Assembly (NCBI GenBank): GCA_023525715.1
Contig: CM042015.1
Span: 82,245,750-82,309,749, forward strand
DNA: 64,000 bases
Source: Cichorium intybus
Taxonomy: Eukaryota; Streptophyta; Magnoliopsida; Asterales; Asteraceae
Reading direction: 5' to 3'
Shown here one piece after another: positions 21,016-33,574 of the stretch; the first letter of the stretch is position 1; every line of letters starts with the position of its first letter. Made by a program: the position numbers and the translations under genes. Under the pieces are notes generated by a model. The model saw only the letters and a program-made list of their open reading frames with translations, ran no database searches and was not told the origin of the DNA.

Positions 21016-23176
21016 TATATTTAAACGGACAAAATAATATGACCAAAATATAACATCAATGTGATTATAAAAATAGACCGACATCTTACATTTTTTTTTA
21101 TCATACAAACGATTAAAAATTATTGATTATAAAAACGATTTCAAATCAATAAACTATAAATATAAATAATCAAACTAATATAGAAAGTTTACCTTCAAAA
21201 CTTCTATAATTTCAATCTTATTTCTGACGTTCTGTATTTTTATAGGAAGTAATAACAGATGTTCAATAGTTATCCTTATTTATACTAGGATTTTGATACA
21301 TTGTTTTAAATGCTCCGTACTAATTTAAATGCTTACTCATGCATACAAAACTAACACATATAGAACTAATTAAATGATATTGTACGAACTCAAGTTTGAT
21401 TAACACGTATTCAATTTTTTTCATTCTTATACATACGTACGTGTATGTGGATATGCATCCTAAATTACCTACCTTACTTACACCTCACTTAGATGTAAAT
21501 ATATATAATTGTTTAAAATGACATAACATATAGATATATAAACGTCTATTTATAATTAATAAATTAGTTGCTCACTCTAATTTTCGTAATATATATGGAA
21601 AACAATTTACAAGATTTAACATTATCTTTAAACAATAAATACTACTAAATTGCATAATAGTTATTATTTACGATCTTTTAAATTCTAATAATCGATAACT
21701 AACGTCGTAAATATACCTGGTCTACATTGGTCAAAAATACGCATGTTACACAAAGTCTATTCATGAGAAATTATCTTCCTAAAATGTTGATCAAAACTAA
21801 GTCTAACTTGTAAGAAAATTTTCAATAAAACCATTTGTCTTAAAGTAATTTCAATGAAAGAACTGGTCCTAAAAGGTATAAACCATAATGTTCTTAATTT
21901 GTTAAGTCCAATGAGGGAGTCACAAAACATCACAAGAATAACTTAAATAAACTAAATACATCCAATGGTTTTATTTACAAGTCTTCTAGTTGTCCAAGCT
22001 ATATCTCCAAAAGGTCACTTCTAGGTCATAAAAAATCCTTCAATGTGAGTGCATGTTAAAATAACAAAGTTAGACTCGGGAGCCTAGTCTGTAAACATGT
22101 GAACTTGACCTTTAATGAAATTGGATAGGAATGGCAACCCAACTTCAAGTCAAATTCCCCAAAAACATTTTAAAAATTGTTTTCTTATTTGAAATTTTAA
22201 AATCATTATATTTAGGGGGAATTGAGAATAAGGACAGGTTTTTGCGATTTATATCAACGACTCAAGATAAAAATGCATGAATGCAAGTACACATGCAACT
22301 AATCCCAACCCTTGTCATCTACACTCATAATTTCCCTATTACTAATGTATACGGTCGTGCTAAAACCGGGTAAGCAAGCTTACATTCGTTTCCATGGCCA
22401 AAATAGCCCATCACCGTTAAGTTTAAGGTATACATGTGACCATAACCATCTCATCCTTGGAATAGGGTTTCAAGGTCTATCCCTAAGATAATGTAGCTTT
22501 ATCACCAACACATACAAAAAAGGAAAGGTTCTTAAAGGTGCCTAGACAACACAAAAGTCCAAACCCATCCTACATGTATGCATTTGAAGGATGATTCTAA
22601 ACAAGTTATAAACAACCAATAATTCTCAAGAAAGCATTTCCATAAAATATGAATGAGCATGCAACTTGTAGGTTATGTAATGTGTAGTTTACATATAATT
22701 AGGATGTGAAATAATCACACATTTTCAAAAAATACGGTTTAGGAACATGTACTCTTGGAGAATTACTAACTTATTTTTTTTTTCAAAAATAGGGTTTGGG
22801 AACATAGGTATTTTCCCCAAACCCTAGGACGAAAATGAAGAAGATTGAGGGAAGGTTATACCTAAAAGAGGCTTGGAAACTAGAACCTGATGCTAAAACT
22901 CTTTAATCCATAATCTAATCACTAGATTTCACTTCAAAATCTCAACGAACACTTATCTCCTCTTAAAACATCGTTCGACCTCCAAAATGGGGAAGAAACT
23001 AATTAATTAGCCTTTGAAAGTTTACTTATTAACAACATGAACCCCCTAAGTTTCTATTTTTACCCATTTGTTCTAAATGAAGTTATTTATAGCCAACTAA
23101 GTTTCAAAATTCACAAATAGTCCCCTAATTTCATTTTATTTAATTTTAGATCATTTCTAGGTCAATGGTGGTCAAA
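21016..23176. other. Intergenic AT-rich sequence
   Basis: No supportable gene. The stretch 22740-23170 (pyrimidine-rich blocks with 'ccctaag' and 'cccctaattt' words) resembles the interior of solo LTR B and may be part of the old LTR that began at 19443. Confidence 0.4.
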
Positions 23177-23933
23177 TTCAATGTAACGCCGAAACATGTT
23201 TATTATAAAATTATAATAAAAAGGGCAAAATGGTCATTTTACCTCAAAAGGTTAATTTGGTCTTTTTGACAGAAAATGACTTGTTTGGTAATAATATTTT
23301 GAGTCTTGGACTTAAAATGTTATAAAAATGTGATTTTTGTCATAAATTGTGTTAATTGTGGCAAAAGTTTAAGACTTAGAACTTCAAGGACCAAAAATGT
23401 AAAATGGGGAGGTATAAAAGAAACACTTGTGCAGAATTTTGGGAGTTACGGGAGAGACTTGGAGCTGATTTTCTGCAGTGGATTTGAAGTTCTTGAAGGC
23501 TTGGAATTTGCAAGTTTGATTATAGCATTCAAAAAGGTATAATTGGAAGATTTTGAGGTAAATATTCCAAGTCTTGATTGTTTGTTCTTGAGGGTTTTGT
23601 AGAACTCAAAAACTGCAATTGCAGTTAAAATTGTGTGGTTAAAATGGTTAGATACTTCCATTAAGTCATGCTAGTAAGAGCTTAACTCAACAAAATGGAA
23701 GTAGGTTGTTAAAATAGATGAAATTGAAGATTTGGGGTTGTTAGAATTAAGAACCCTAATCTTTCATATGTTTGATTGAGGGTGTTTTGATGGTTAAAAA
23801 CCTTGTTAATATGTAAGGTTTTAGCCTAGGAACAAACCCCAAGCGATTAAGAACGGATTAAGCACTTAATGGACCAAATCTGCAAGCTACAGTGAATAAA
23901 TCGCGACTGGCCAGGGGACCTGCACTGCCGCTA

Positions 23934-24004
23934 GGCGCAGTGCGCCCCAAAGCCAGGCGGGGTGCGCCCAGGCGCAGTGCGCCCTCCCCTTGGCGCAGTG
24001 CGCC
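23934..24004. other. GGCGCAGTGCGCC palindrome cluster (LTR C)
   Basis: Three exact copies (23934-23946, 23971-23983, 23992-24004) and one altered copy (23956-23968) of a 13-base near-palindrome in an otherwise AT-rich LTR. Also present at 30637-30707 in the 3' LTR. Confidence 0.85.
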
Positions 24005-24488
24005 CTCAGAGCAGAGGCCAGGTAGGGGATCAAAAACGCTAACTTTTGCTTGGCTTATCCGATTTAGCTCAAATTTGGACCATAGGCTCGTTATGGTCTA
24101 AAAAGTTTGGGAAAATTTTCATATCGAGTTTTCGACCCCTCGGGGGCACTGTAGACCAATCCGAATGCCTCGGTGAATAGTAAAATTCATATAAAGTTAG
24201 TAAACGGAAAGTTTATTAACTAGGCATTGTTTATAACCATATTATATTGAACTCTATTGTATTAGAGTTAATTAGAATGGTTATTAACCTATAATCATTG
24301 TGGAAATGAATGAATTATAGGTACGGGACAAGATTTCGCGAAACACATCAAAAGGCAAGAACCGCTAAACGCTAGTTGTAGCAAACCTTCAGGTGAGTAA
24401 TCTCACTCGTATTTGATGTGATATATGATTGTTGAGCAGCTGCGGATTTAAAATGGTTTTGGGGACGAAAAATGACAGATATTTGATT

Positions 24489-24725
24489 TGTTATGACAAT
24501 ACCAGATAAGCCGTGAGTCTTTAATAGACAAGAACGGAGCTGTGAGTCAAATCTTTATTGACAAGACCGGGACCAGCCGTGAGTCAATAAAAATAAATAG
24601 ACAAGACCGGGACCAGCCGTGAGTCTAGGCAACAGCGGGCTAACCCGTGAGCCATAATTAAACTTATATAGACAAGACCGGAACCAGCCGTGAGTCTAGG
24701 CAACAGCGGAATTTCCCGTGAGCCA
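24489..24725 (+). repeat. 'gccgtgagtc' repeat array (LTR C)
   Basis: Repeats of 'gacaagaccgggaccagccg' plus 'tgagtc' (with variants), interleaved with 'aggcaacagcgg...cccgtgagcc'. Local stems include GTCT/AGAC, GTCAA/TTGAC and CGGG/CCCG. The equivalent words occur inverted in solo LTR B near 15839-15960. Confidence 0.75.
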
Positions 24726-25084
24726 TGTTTGATTGTGTATTGTATGATATTACATATTTGACTTTGTATAGAGAATTTTATTCTTATACATGTAGTATTT
24801 GATTTGATTACTCACTGGGCTTTATAGCTCACAGTTTATGTGATATGTCCCTGCAGGTGAGCATGATCCCGCGAAGGGAAAAGATAAAGTCCGTGACTGA
24901 GGACTTAGTGACTGAAGTGACAGCCCGGCTTAGAGATGTATAATATGATGTATTGTACTTCGTGATCCTCTTGTACTCGTATTGTATTAGCTAATACCCC
25001 ATACTTATGGTTTTTGTTGTAAAATATATGGTTTGAAAAAAAAAATTTGGGGTGTTTTTAGTTAATAAGTCGGGTGTTACAAGT

Positions 25085-25102
25085 TGGTATCAGAGACGTG
25101 GT
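25085..25102 (+). other. Primer binding site of element C
   Basis: TGGTATCAGAGACGTGGT lies 3 bp after the 5' LTR. It matches the complement of the 3' end of plant initiator tRNA-Met over the first 11 bases. Confidence 0.88.
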
Positions 25103-25234
25103 TTAAGTGAACTAGGTGTCTTAGACTAGATTCCTGGACTTAAACCTTGAGAGGAGAACAAATAAATGGACTGTTAGATATATATAAGCTTATTATTATA
25201 TATGAAATCTAACGGTTTGCTAAAATTTTGAAGT

Positions 25235-26629
25235 ATGAGAAATACACGAAGCAATCCTACTGGTGCGAATTCGCGTGGAACTGCCAGAAGTGGACCAGCT
25301 AGGTCACGCGACTCTGTTGGGCGAAGAGCACCAGCACGGGAACCGGTGGGACAAAATCCACCTGATATTCGGGCAATAGTGGAAGAAGTGGTTAGGCAAA
25401 TGCTGCCAGCATTATCGAACAATCCTAACCCGAGTGGCAATCCTAATCCGAGTGTAAATCCTGATCCTACTAAAGAGGCTGCAAAAAGTGTTCATGACAG
25501 ACAGCCAGAAAACGAAAGCCAGGGAGAAAGCCGTGCCCGGGCAGTAAAAGAAACACAAGGTGGCGAAGCCTCGGCAAAGAAAACTGGGTGTACTTATAAA
25601 ACCTTCCTTGGTTGTAAACCAAAGGAATTCTCGGGGACAGATGATCCAGTCAAAGCCATGGAATGGATCATGCACATTGAGAAGGTGTTCCGAGTAAGCA
25701 AGTGTGAGGATGATGATAAAGTGGAATTTGCCACGAACCAGCTTACAAGCGGTGCACTGCATTGGTGGCAAACCTATTACAAATCACTGGATCTTGATTC
25801 ATCCCAATCGATACCTTGGGATCAATTCAAGACAAAGTTTAATGAAGAATACTGCTCAGAAGTAGCTATTCAGAAGTTGGAGGATGAATTCCTACACCTG
25901 GAACAGGGTTCCCGATCTGTTCAGGAATATACTCTTAGCTTTCTGGAGAAAGCTAGGTTTGCTGAACACCACATTTACACTGAAAAGAGAAAGATTGACA
26001 AGTATGTTCGGGGGTTGACAACCCGAATTAGAGAAATTGTGCAACCGTTGAAACTAACTACTTTCCGGCAAGTGGTGGATCGAGCCACAGAAAGGGAGAC
26101 CGAATTAAAGCGACAAGAAGACGAAAAGAAAGCCGTTGAAACGAAACGAAAGGTGGAAGACCAAAGTTGGACGCCTCAGAAAAAGTCGCAACAATCCGGG
26201 TCTAAGGGAAAAAGCCAGAGGGACGAAGGAAAGTGGTGCGAAAAATGCCGAAAACGGCACACGGGTAGTTGTCGCAGCGATACTGGGTCAATTATCTGCC
26301 GAAATTGTGGAAAAACGGGTCATCTTACACGGGAATGTCGGTCGGAAAGAAGATGTTTCCAATGCGGGGCAACAGATCATTTTCGCCTGAACTGTCCCCA
26401 ACTGAAATCTGGGGTATACAGTGAAAGACCTAGAGATGACCAAGTGGGAAAGAAAGAAGAACCAAAGAACAGAGGACGACCGGTGGCCTCGCGAGCTTTC
26501 CAGATGACTGTGGAGGAAGCCCGTGAGAAGACAGATGTGGTGACAGGTATCTTTGCTCTTGATTCCATACCTGTATATATGTTATTTTTGATCCGGGGGC
26601 TACTCACTGTTTTGTGTCGGAGTCCCTGA
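25235..26629 (+). CDS. Gag polyprotein of element C
   Basis: 464 codons from an ATG 150 bp downstream of the primer site. It forms the nucleocapsid shell that packages element RNA in the cytoplasm. A basic, Pro/Asn-rich N-terminus is followed by a retrotransposon gag core from about residue 120 (with a GALHWWQTYY segment near 175), a charged region, then two CCHC zinc knuckles: C355-C358-H363-C368 and C374-C377-H382-C387. In related chromoviruses gag runs without a break into protease. Here the frame leaves the pol frame just before the protease active site and ends 13 codons later at TGA 26627-26629. The gag part itself looks intact. Confidence 0.88.
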   Translation: MRNTRSNPTGANSRGTARSGPARSRDSVGRRAPAREPVGQNPPDIRAIVEEVVRQMLPALSNNPNPSGNPNPSVNPDPTKEAAKSVHDRQPENESQGESRARAVKETQGGEASAKKTGCTYKTFLGCKPKEFSGTDDPVKAMEWIMHIEKVFRVSKCEDDDKVEFATNQLTSGALHWWQTYYKSLDLDSSQSIPWDQFKTKFNEEYCSEVAIQKLEDEFLHLEQGSRSVQEYTLSFLEKARFAEHHIYTEKRKIDKYVRGLTTRIREIVQPLKLTTFRQVVDRATERETELKRQEDEKKAVETKRKVEDQSWTPQKKSQQSGSKGKSQRDEGKWCEKCRKRHTGSCRSDTGSIICRNCGKTGHLTRECRSERRCFQCGATDHFRLNCPQLKSGVYSERPRDDQVGKKEEPKNRGRPVASRAFQMTVEEAREKTDVVTGIFALDSIPVYMLFLIRGLLTVLCRSP

Positions 26630-29600
26630 TGTCTCGCTTGAATGTACCGTTAAAACCGATGGGTGAAAGTTTAGAAGTGGCTGTAGCGGATGGTAGATAT
26701 GTTTGGGTATCCGAACACCTGGAGGGTTGTCAGCTTAAAATCTACGGGACCACTTTCCCTATAGATTTGAAGCCGATGACTACAAATGAATTTGGTGTGA
26801 TTGTGGGGATGGATTGGTTGGCAACGAACTATGCTAACATGGATTGTAGGAATAAAAGCCTCACAGTGCTGTCACCAGAAGGGAAATGGATGAAGATTCA
26901 GGGTGAACGACCTCGGTTGCGAATGCCAGTCATCTCCTTTGCTCAAGCCCGAAGCTGTATCAGTAAAGGAGGGACCTCCTATTTAGCTTATGTATCGGTG
27001 GCTCAACCGATTAAAGTGGGGGTAGCGAATGTGAATGTGGTGAATGAGTTCCCAGATGTGTTTCCTGACGAGCTTCCAGGGTTGCCACCAGATCGACAGG
27101 TTGAGTTCACGATTGAGCTAATTCCGGGAGCTGCACCTGTTGCCCGAGCTCCATACCGTTTAGCACCTTCAGAGATGGTGGAACTGCGAAAGCAACTGGA
27201 AGAATTGTTAGACAGGGGTTTCATCAGACCGAGTACATCGCCTTGGGGAGCCCCTATTTTGTTTGTTAAGAAGAAAGATGGGTCAATGCGCATGTGTATT
27301 GATTATCGGGAGTTAAACAAGATCACGGTGAAGAACAAGTACCCGCTACCCAGAATAGACGACTTGTTTGACCAGCTGCAAAGCGCGTCCTATTTTTCCA
27401 AGATTGACCTGAGGTCGGGTTATCACCAGTTGAAGATAAGGGAGTCAGACATTCCGAAGACAGCTTTCCGAACGCGATACGGTCATTATGAGTTTTTGGT
27501 AATGCCTTTTGGGTTAACCAATGCTCCAGCCATATTCATGGATCTTATGAACCGGGTGTGTCGACCGTTCCTTGATACCTCGGTGATAGTGTTTATTGAT
27601 GACAACTTGGTGTATTCTCGAAGCCAAGCCGAACATGAAGTGCATCTGCGACAAGTGTTGGAGTTGCTTCGCCGGGAAAAGTTGTATGCAAAATTCTCCA
27701 AGTGTGAATTCTGGCTAAGAGAAGTTCAATTTCTTGGCCATGTAATTAATGCCGAGGGGGTAAAAGTAGATCCAGCGAAGGTGGACGCCGTGATGAAGTG
27801 GGAACCGCCCCGAAGTCCAACTGAAATACGGAGTTTTCTTGGTTTGGCAGGCTACTACAGAAGATTTGTTGAGAATTTCTCTTCGATAGCTGCTCCGTTG
27901 ACCAAGTTGACCAAGAAAGGTGAAAAGTTCACGTGGACCGAAAAACAACAAGAAGCATTCCAGAAATTGAAACAAGCTTTATGTGAAGCACCGGTGTTGG
28001 CTTTACCACAAAGCGGAGAAGAATATGTGATTTATAGCGATGCTTCTAGAGTTGGTCTTGGTTGTGTGCTAATGCAGAAAGGTCGGGTCATAGCTTATGC
28101 GTCCCGCCAATTAAAAGATGCCAAGAAGAAGTATCCCGTTCATGATCTGGAACTAGCTGCGGTGGTTTTAGCATTGAAGTTATGGAGGCATTATTTATAC
28201 GGTGTAAAGTTTGTCATTTACATTGATCATAAGAGCCTGAAGTACCTTTTTGACCAGAAAGAACTCAACATGAGACAGCAAAGGTGCATGGATCTGTTGA
28301 AAGATTTTGATTATGAAATTCAGTACCACCCTGGCAAGGCGAACGTGGTGGCAGATGCTCTAAGCAGAAAAGAAGCTCCTTTGAAAGTTACATCCGCATG
28401 CATGGGTGTAGTAAGCAGATTACCAGAATTGATTCGTGCAGCACAAGAAGAAGCGTGTAAGCCGGAGAATGTAAAAAGTGAAAGAATGGTTGGATACTTG
28501 AAGCATCTGGAAGAAAATGCTCAGAAATTGAAGACCTTCAGAGGTCGTGTGTGGGTCCCAAAACAAGGTGAAGTGTGGAAATTACTACTAGAAGATGCAC
28601 ACTACAGCCGTTATGCAGTTCATCCGGGCAGTACTAAGTTGTATCGGATGTTAAAACCAATGTATTGGTGGCCTGGAATGAAGAGGGACATCGGAAGATT
28701 TGTGGAAAAATGTTTGACTTGTCTGCAAGTTAAGTCAAACCATCAGAAACCGTACGGGGAAATACAACCATTGCCGATTCCAGAGAAGAAATGGGACCAT
28801 ATTACCATGGATTTCGTGACAAAGTTGCCGCGGACACCGCGAGGTTATGATTCTATATGGGTGATTGTCGATCGATTGACCAAATCGGCACAATTTATAC
28901 CATATAAAGAAAAGTATAGAGTAGATCAGTTGGCGAAAAACTACATTGATGAGGTAATTTGTCGGCATGGATTACCAGCATCGATTGTATCGGACCGAGA
29001 CAGCAGATTTACTTCTCATTTTTGGCAAAGTCTTCAAAAGCGATTGGGTACAAAAATACTTATGAGTACCGCATATCATCCACAGACCGATGGTCAGAGT
29101 GAAAGAACGATCCAAACTTTGGAAGATATGTTGAGGGCTTGTGTCATAGACTTCGGTGGAAGCTGGGAGGATCATTTACCTTTGGTGGAATTCGCGTACA
29201 ATAACAGCTATCATTCCAGTATCCAGATGGCCCCGTATGAAGCCTTGTATGGAGCACCGTGCCGTACTCCGACCTGCTGGACTGAAGTTGGGGAAAAGCC
29301 ATTGGCTGGACCCGAAATTGTAGCACAGACCGAAGAAAAGATCAAACTGATACGCGAAAATTTGAAGGTAGCTCAGAATAGACAGAAGCAGTACGCGGAC
29401 AGACGGGTGAAACCGATAGAGTTCCAAGTGGGAGATATGGTAATGCTCAAAGTATCCCCTTGAAAAGGCTTGATTCGTTTTGGGAAGAAAGGAAAGTTGA
29501 GTCCTCGCTTCATTGGACCTTTCCGTATATCCCAAAGAGTTGGAGCCGTGGCGTATAGATTGGAGTTACCTGATGAACTTCATGGTATACATGATGTATT

Positions 29601-29847
29601 CCATGTGTCCCATTTGAGGAAAACGTTGTTTGATAAGTCTCAACAAGTACCTCTTGCTGAAATTGAAGTGGATGAAAAGTTGAGATACCCGGAACAACCC
29701 GAACGGATACTAGACCGCAAGACAAGATAGCTGCGGAATAAGAAGATTAGCATGGTGAAAGTCCTTTGGCGTCATCACAAAGGTTCCGACATGACGTGGG
29801 AGACCGAAAGTGAAATGCGGGAGAAATACCATCAACTATTTGTATGA
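26590..29847 (+). pseudogene. Pol of element C: protease, RT, RNase H, integrase, chromodomain (broken)
   Basis: The pol frame is one base back (-1) relative to gag and opens with the protease active-site segment DPGATH at 26590-26607. Counting residue 1 at 26614, the reverse transcriptase spans about 142-400 with the FIDD catalytic pair near 327 (followed by Asn rather than the usual Ile). RNase H starts near 474 (YSDAS). The integrase HHCC zinc motif is near 660-703 and the DDE triad is D733, D794 and E830 with the expected 35 residues between the last two. A C-terminal integrase tail and chromodomain end at TGA 29845-29847. Three lesions are visible: the frame change near 26572-26590, TGA at 29461-29463 in the conserved SPW block (Trp codon lost) and TAG at 29728-29730 before the chromodomain. 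Function would need complementation in trans. Confidence 0.9.
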
Positions 29848-29866
29848 TTTCGGGGACGAAATCTCT

Positions 29867-29883
29867 TAAAGGAGGGGAGAATT
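29867..29883 (+). other. Polypurine tract of element C
   Basis: 'taaaggaggggagaatt' directly before the 3' LTR; it primes plus-strand DNA synthesis. Confidence 0.85.
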
Positions 29884-31785
29884 TGTAACGCCGAAACATG
29901 TTTATTATAAAATTATAATAAAAAGGGCAAAATGGTCATTTTACCTCAAAAGGGTAATTTGGTCTTTTTGACAGAAAAGGACTTGTTTGGTAATAATATT
30001 TTGAGTCTTGGACTTAAAATGTTATAAAAATGTGATTTTTGTCATAAATTGTGTTAATTGTGGCAAAAGTTTAAGACTTAGAACTTCAAGGACCAAAAAT
30101 GTAAAATGGGGAGGTATAAAAGAAACACTTGTGCAGAATTTTGGGAGTTACGGGAGAGACTTGGAGCTGATTTTCTGCAGTGGATTTGAAGTTCTTGAAG
30201 GCTTGGAATTTGCAAGTTTGATTATAGCATTCAAAAAGGTATAATTGGAAGATTTTGAGGTAAATATTCCAAGTCTTGATTGTTTGTTCTTGAGGGTTTT
30301 GTAGAACTCAAAAACTGCAATTGCAGTTAAAATTGTGTGGTTAAAATGGTTAGATACTTCCATTAAGTCATGCTAGTAAGAGCTTAGCTCAACAAAATGG
30401 AAGTAGGTTGTTAAAATAGATGAAATTGAAGATTTGGGGTTGTTAGAATTAAGAACCCTAATCTTTCATATGTTTGATTGAGGGTGTTTTGATGGTTAAA
30501 AACCTTGTTAATATGTAAGGTTTTAGCCTAGGAACAAACCCCAAGCGATTAAGAACGGAAATAAGCACTTAATGTACCAAATCTGCAAGCTACAGTGAAT
30601 AAATCGCGACTGGCCAGGGGACCTGCACTGCCGCTAGGCGCAGTGCGCCCCAAAGCCAGGCGGGGTGCGCCCAGGCGCAGTGCGCCCTCCCCTTGGCGCA
30701 GTGCGCCCTCAGAGCAGAGGCCAGGCAGGGGATCAAAAACGCTAACTTTTGCTTGGCTTATCCGATTTAGCTCAAATTTGGACCATAGGCTCGTTATGGT
30801 CTAAAAAGTTTGGGAAAATTTTCATATCGAGTTTTCGACCCCTCGGGGGCACTGTAGACCAATCCGAATGCCTCGGTGAATAGTAAAATTCATATAAAGT
30901 TAGTAAACGGAAAGTTTATTAACTAGGCATTGTTTATAACCATATTATATTGAACTCTATTGTATTAGAGTTAATTAGAATGGTTATTAACCTATAATCA
31001 TTGTGGAAATGAATGAATTATAGGTACGGGACAAGATTTCGCGAAACACATCAAAAGGCAAGAACCGCTAAACGCTAGTTGTAGCAAACCTTCAGGTGAG
31101 TAATCTCACTCGTATTTGATGTGATATATGATTGTTGAGCAGCTGCGGATTTAAAATGGTTTTGGGGACGAAAAATGACAGATATTTGATTTGTTATGAC
31201 AATACCAGATAAGCCGTGAGTCTTTAATAGACAAGAACGGAGCTGTGAGTCAAATCTTTATTGACAAGACCGGGACCAGCCGTGAGTCAATAAAAATAAA
31301 TAGACAAGACCGGGACCAGCCGTGAGTCTAGGCAACAGCGGGCTAACCCGTGAGCCATAATTAAACTTATATAGACAAGACCGGAACCAGCCGTGAGTCT
31401 AGGCAACAGCGGGTTTTCCCGTGAGCCATGTTTGATTGTGTATTGTATGATATTACATATTTGACTTTGTATAGAGAATTTTATTCTTATACATGTAGTA
31501 TTTGATTTGATTACTCACTGGGCTTTATAGCTCACAGTTTATGTGATATGTCCCTGCAGGTGAGCGTGATCCCGCGAAGGGAAAAGATAAAGTCCGTGAC
31601 TGAGGACTTAGTGACTGAAGTGACAGCCCGGCTTAGAGATGTATAATATGATGTATTGTACTTCGTGATCCTCTTGTACTCGTATTGTATTAGCTAATAC
31701 CCCATACTTATGGTTTTTGTTGTAAAATATATGGTTTGAAAAAAAAAAATTTGGGGTGTTTTTAGTTAATAAGTCGGGTGTTACA
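29884..31785 (+). repeat. 3' LTR of element C
   Basis: 1902 bp, near-identical to the 5' LTR. It repeats the palindrome cluster (30637-30707), the tandem array and the stem-loop (31520-31533). It is followed at once by the TTCAA duplication. Confidence 0.95.
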
Positions 31786-31790
31786 TTCAA

Positions 31791-33574
31791 CTTTAGCCAA
31801 ATTGTCACTTTTAGTCCATATTTGTATAAATGTCTCAAAGTGATACTAAAACTTATTTCTAACTTAGAAAATTATAATTTATCTTTAATTGATTATTATT
31901 CTGTAAATTGTTTATTTAGACCCAAATTCTAAGTTTTACGAATTTGGCAATTTTAGCCCTCTTTCTAACTTGCATAAAACCTAGCCTCCAAGAGTTGGAG
32001 TTTCAGTTTTCTTGTTCCCCAAAAAACTTCAAAAGCTATGGAGGAAGAAAAAGGTGTTTTCTTGCTTTGAAGTTGTATACTTTAGGGTGTGAACTAATAG
32101 AGGAGATCCACATTGGGTTCTCAAAGATCATCCAAACAAGGTATTCCTTTAAATCCTATCTGTAGCTTAGATTGTTGTAGTTATTTTGATGAACACAAGC
32201 ACGTTCCCAGATCTTGATAGGTTTGTTTAATTGGTTCCATTACATGTTTTGTTTTTATGTATTTGATAACCATCACAGTCTAACCACGTATCCAGGGTCA
32301 ACCAATTCATTACCAATTTACAAACTCTACTTAAACCAATACCGTATTGAACACTAGCAAAATAATTTTCATGACTCTTCTTGATGATAGAGTCTATTCC
32401 ATACTTACGCTAAAAAATAACATGAGCCCATCTCCAATGTTATTGTTGCTATAGCCTATAAGCCTACTTAATTACCATTCATTTCCGTCACTACTGTGCA
32501 ACAAATTTGCAATTTTATGCAGATTCAAGGATCCTTACCATATCACATCCTATTTCTATAACCTAAATTAAGTCTCTTAATGCCTCTTGAACTCCCCAAC
32601 TCCAAGTAATATTGTTAGACCTTCTAACTTTCTCATATTCTCCGTTCCCATACTAAAAGCTACACCTCCACCTCGACACCCGTACCTAATATGCATTTTT
32701 AGGTTCAAGCAGCTCGGCTAGTTCGATCCACTATATAGCCTACCTCATTGCATCTAAATATTTTATCATTTTATGATGTTAATAAGGGAAAAGTACTTAG
32801 GAGGGACTCCATATCTAAGGGGGAGGAAACATAACCAACTGATAGGGGAAGGGGTTTGGTGAAATGGATCTCTCATTTTTCAAAGATCAACCCATTAATG
32901 TTGTTCCTTTTTCAACCATATATCCATTTAATAAGTAATATTCTGATGGGGACAATATAATGATGAGGATAATATTTTCATCAGTTATGTATTGATGAAG
33001 CCAATTGTATTAGCTTTAGGGTTCGTCAACCTGTTTAAGCCAGGAATCTTAAGACAATATCTATACAAAAGAAGCCAAAATTGATACAATTTACTTCGGG
33101 TATTAAAGCCAAAGAGTGAGGATATTATACATAATTAAAATAAAGCAATAAAGCACTCATTTATAACAAACTTTAAAAGGTTGACATTGCATATGCTAAG
33201 ATTTGGCCATTGGAAGTTGTTTTATTCCTATTGAAGATGTTATCACTAAGTAGCAGAAAGCAATTGTCCAACATAATAAGGTGGTGAAAAGAAGAAGGAT
33301 AGTTGATGAGATTAACGAAAAGATCAATCTATAGATATGTCTACATAAAGAGAAGTCTTTTTGATCCAATCATTAATGTCAATTGTACTAAACCCATGAC
33401 CCTTAAGATTCTCTAAAAACAAATGAAAAGATAGTCGAACACATAGAATTATGTGGATGAAATTGAGGTAAATGGGATAGTAAAAATTAGGTTTATTGAA
33501 TATGTGGAAATGATGAAGCGAATTAAAGGGTTACTTTACAATGAGCTCAGAAATGTGTTAATTGACTTCTTGAC
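31791..33574. other. Intergenic, no supported gene
   Basis: The first ~400 bp continue the sequence interrupted by element C at 23181. Beyond that it is AT-rich with no recognised family. Confidence 0.4.

Larger units (their letters stand above)
23182..25081 (+). repeat. 5' LTR of element C
   Basis: 1900 bp, TGTAACGCCG...GGGTGTTACA. It includes the GGCGCAGTGCGCC cluster (23934-24004), the 'gccgtgagtc' repeat region (24489-24725), the stem-loop GGGCT-TTAT-AGCTC (24817-24830) and a 'ctgcagg' box. The 78-codon ORF at 23306-23542 recurs unchanged in the 3' LTR and is not a gene. Confidence 0.95.
23182..31785 (+). mobile_element. Complete Ty3/gypsy chromovirus C (Tekay-like), recent insertion
   Basis: 8.6 kb, flanked by a perfect TTCAA duplication (23177-23181 and 31786-31790). 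In order: 5' LTR, initiator-tRNA-Met primer site, gag with two zinc knuckles, protease, reverse transcriptase, RNase H, integrase and chromodomain, polypurine tract, 3' LTR. By eye the 1.9-kb LTRs differ by about nine substitutions and two tiny indels (~0.5%), so the insertion is recent. Even so, pol carries a frame change at the protease and two in-frame stops, so this copy should not make a complete polyprotein. The chromodomain after integrase places it among the chromoviruses. Confidence 0.95.

Noticed and set aside
23306..23542. 78-codon ORF, identical at 30008-30244
   Set aside because: Inside the two LTRs of element C; no domain.
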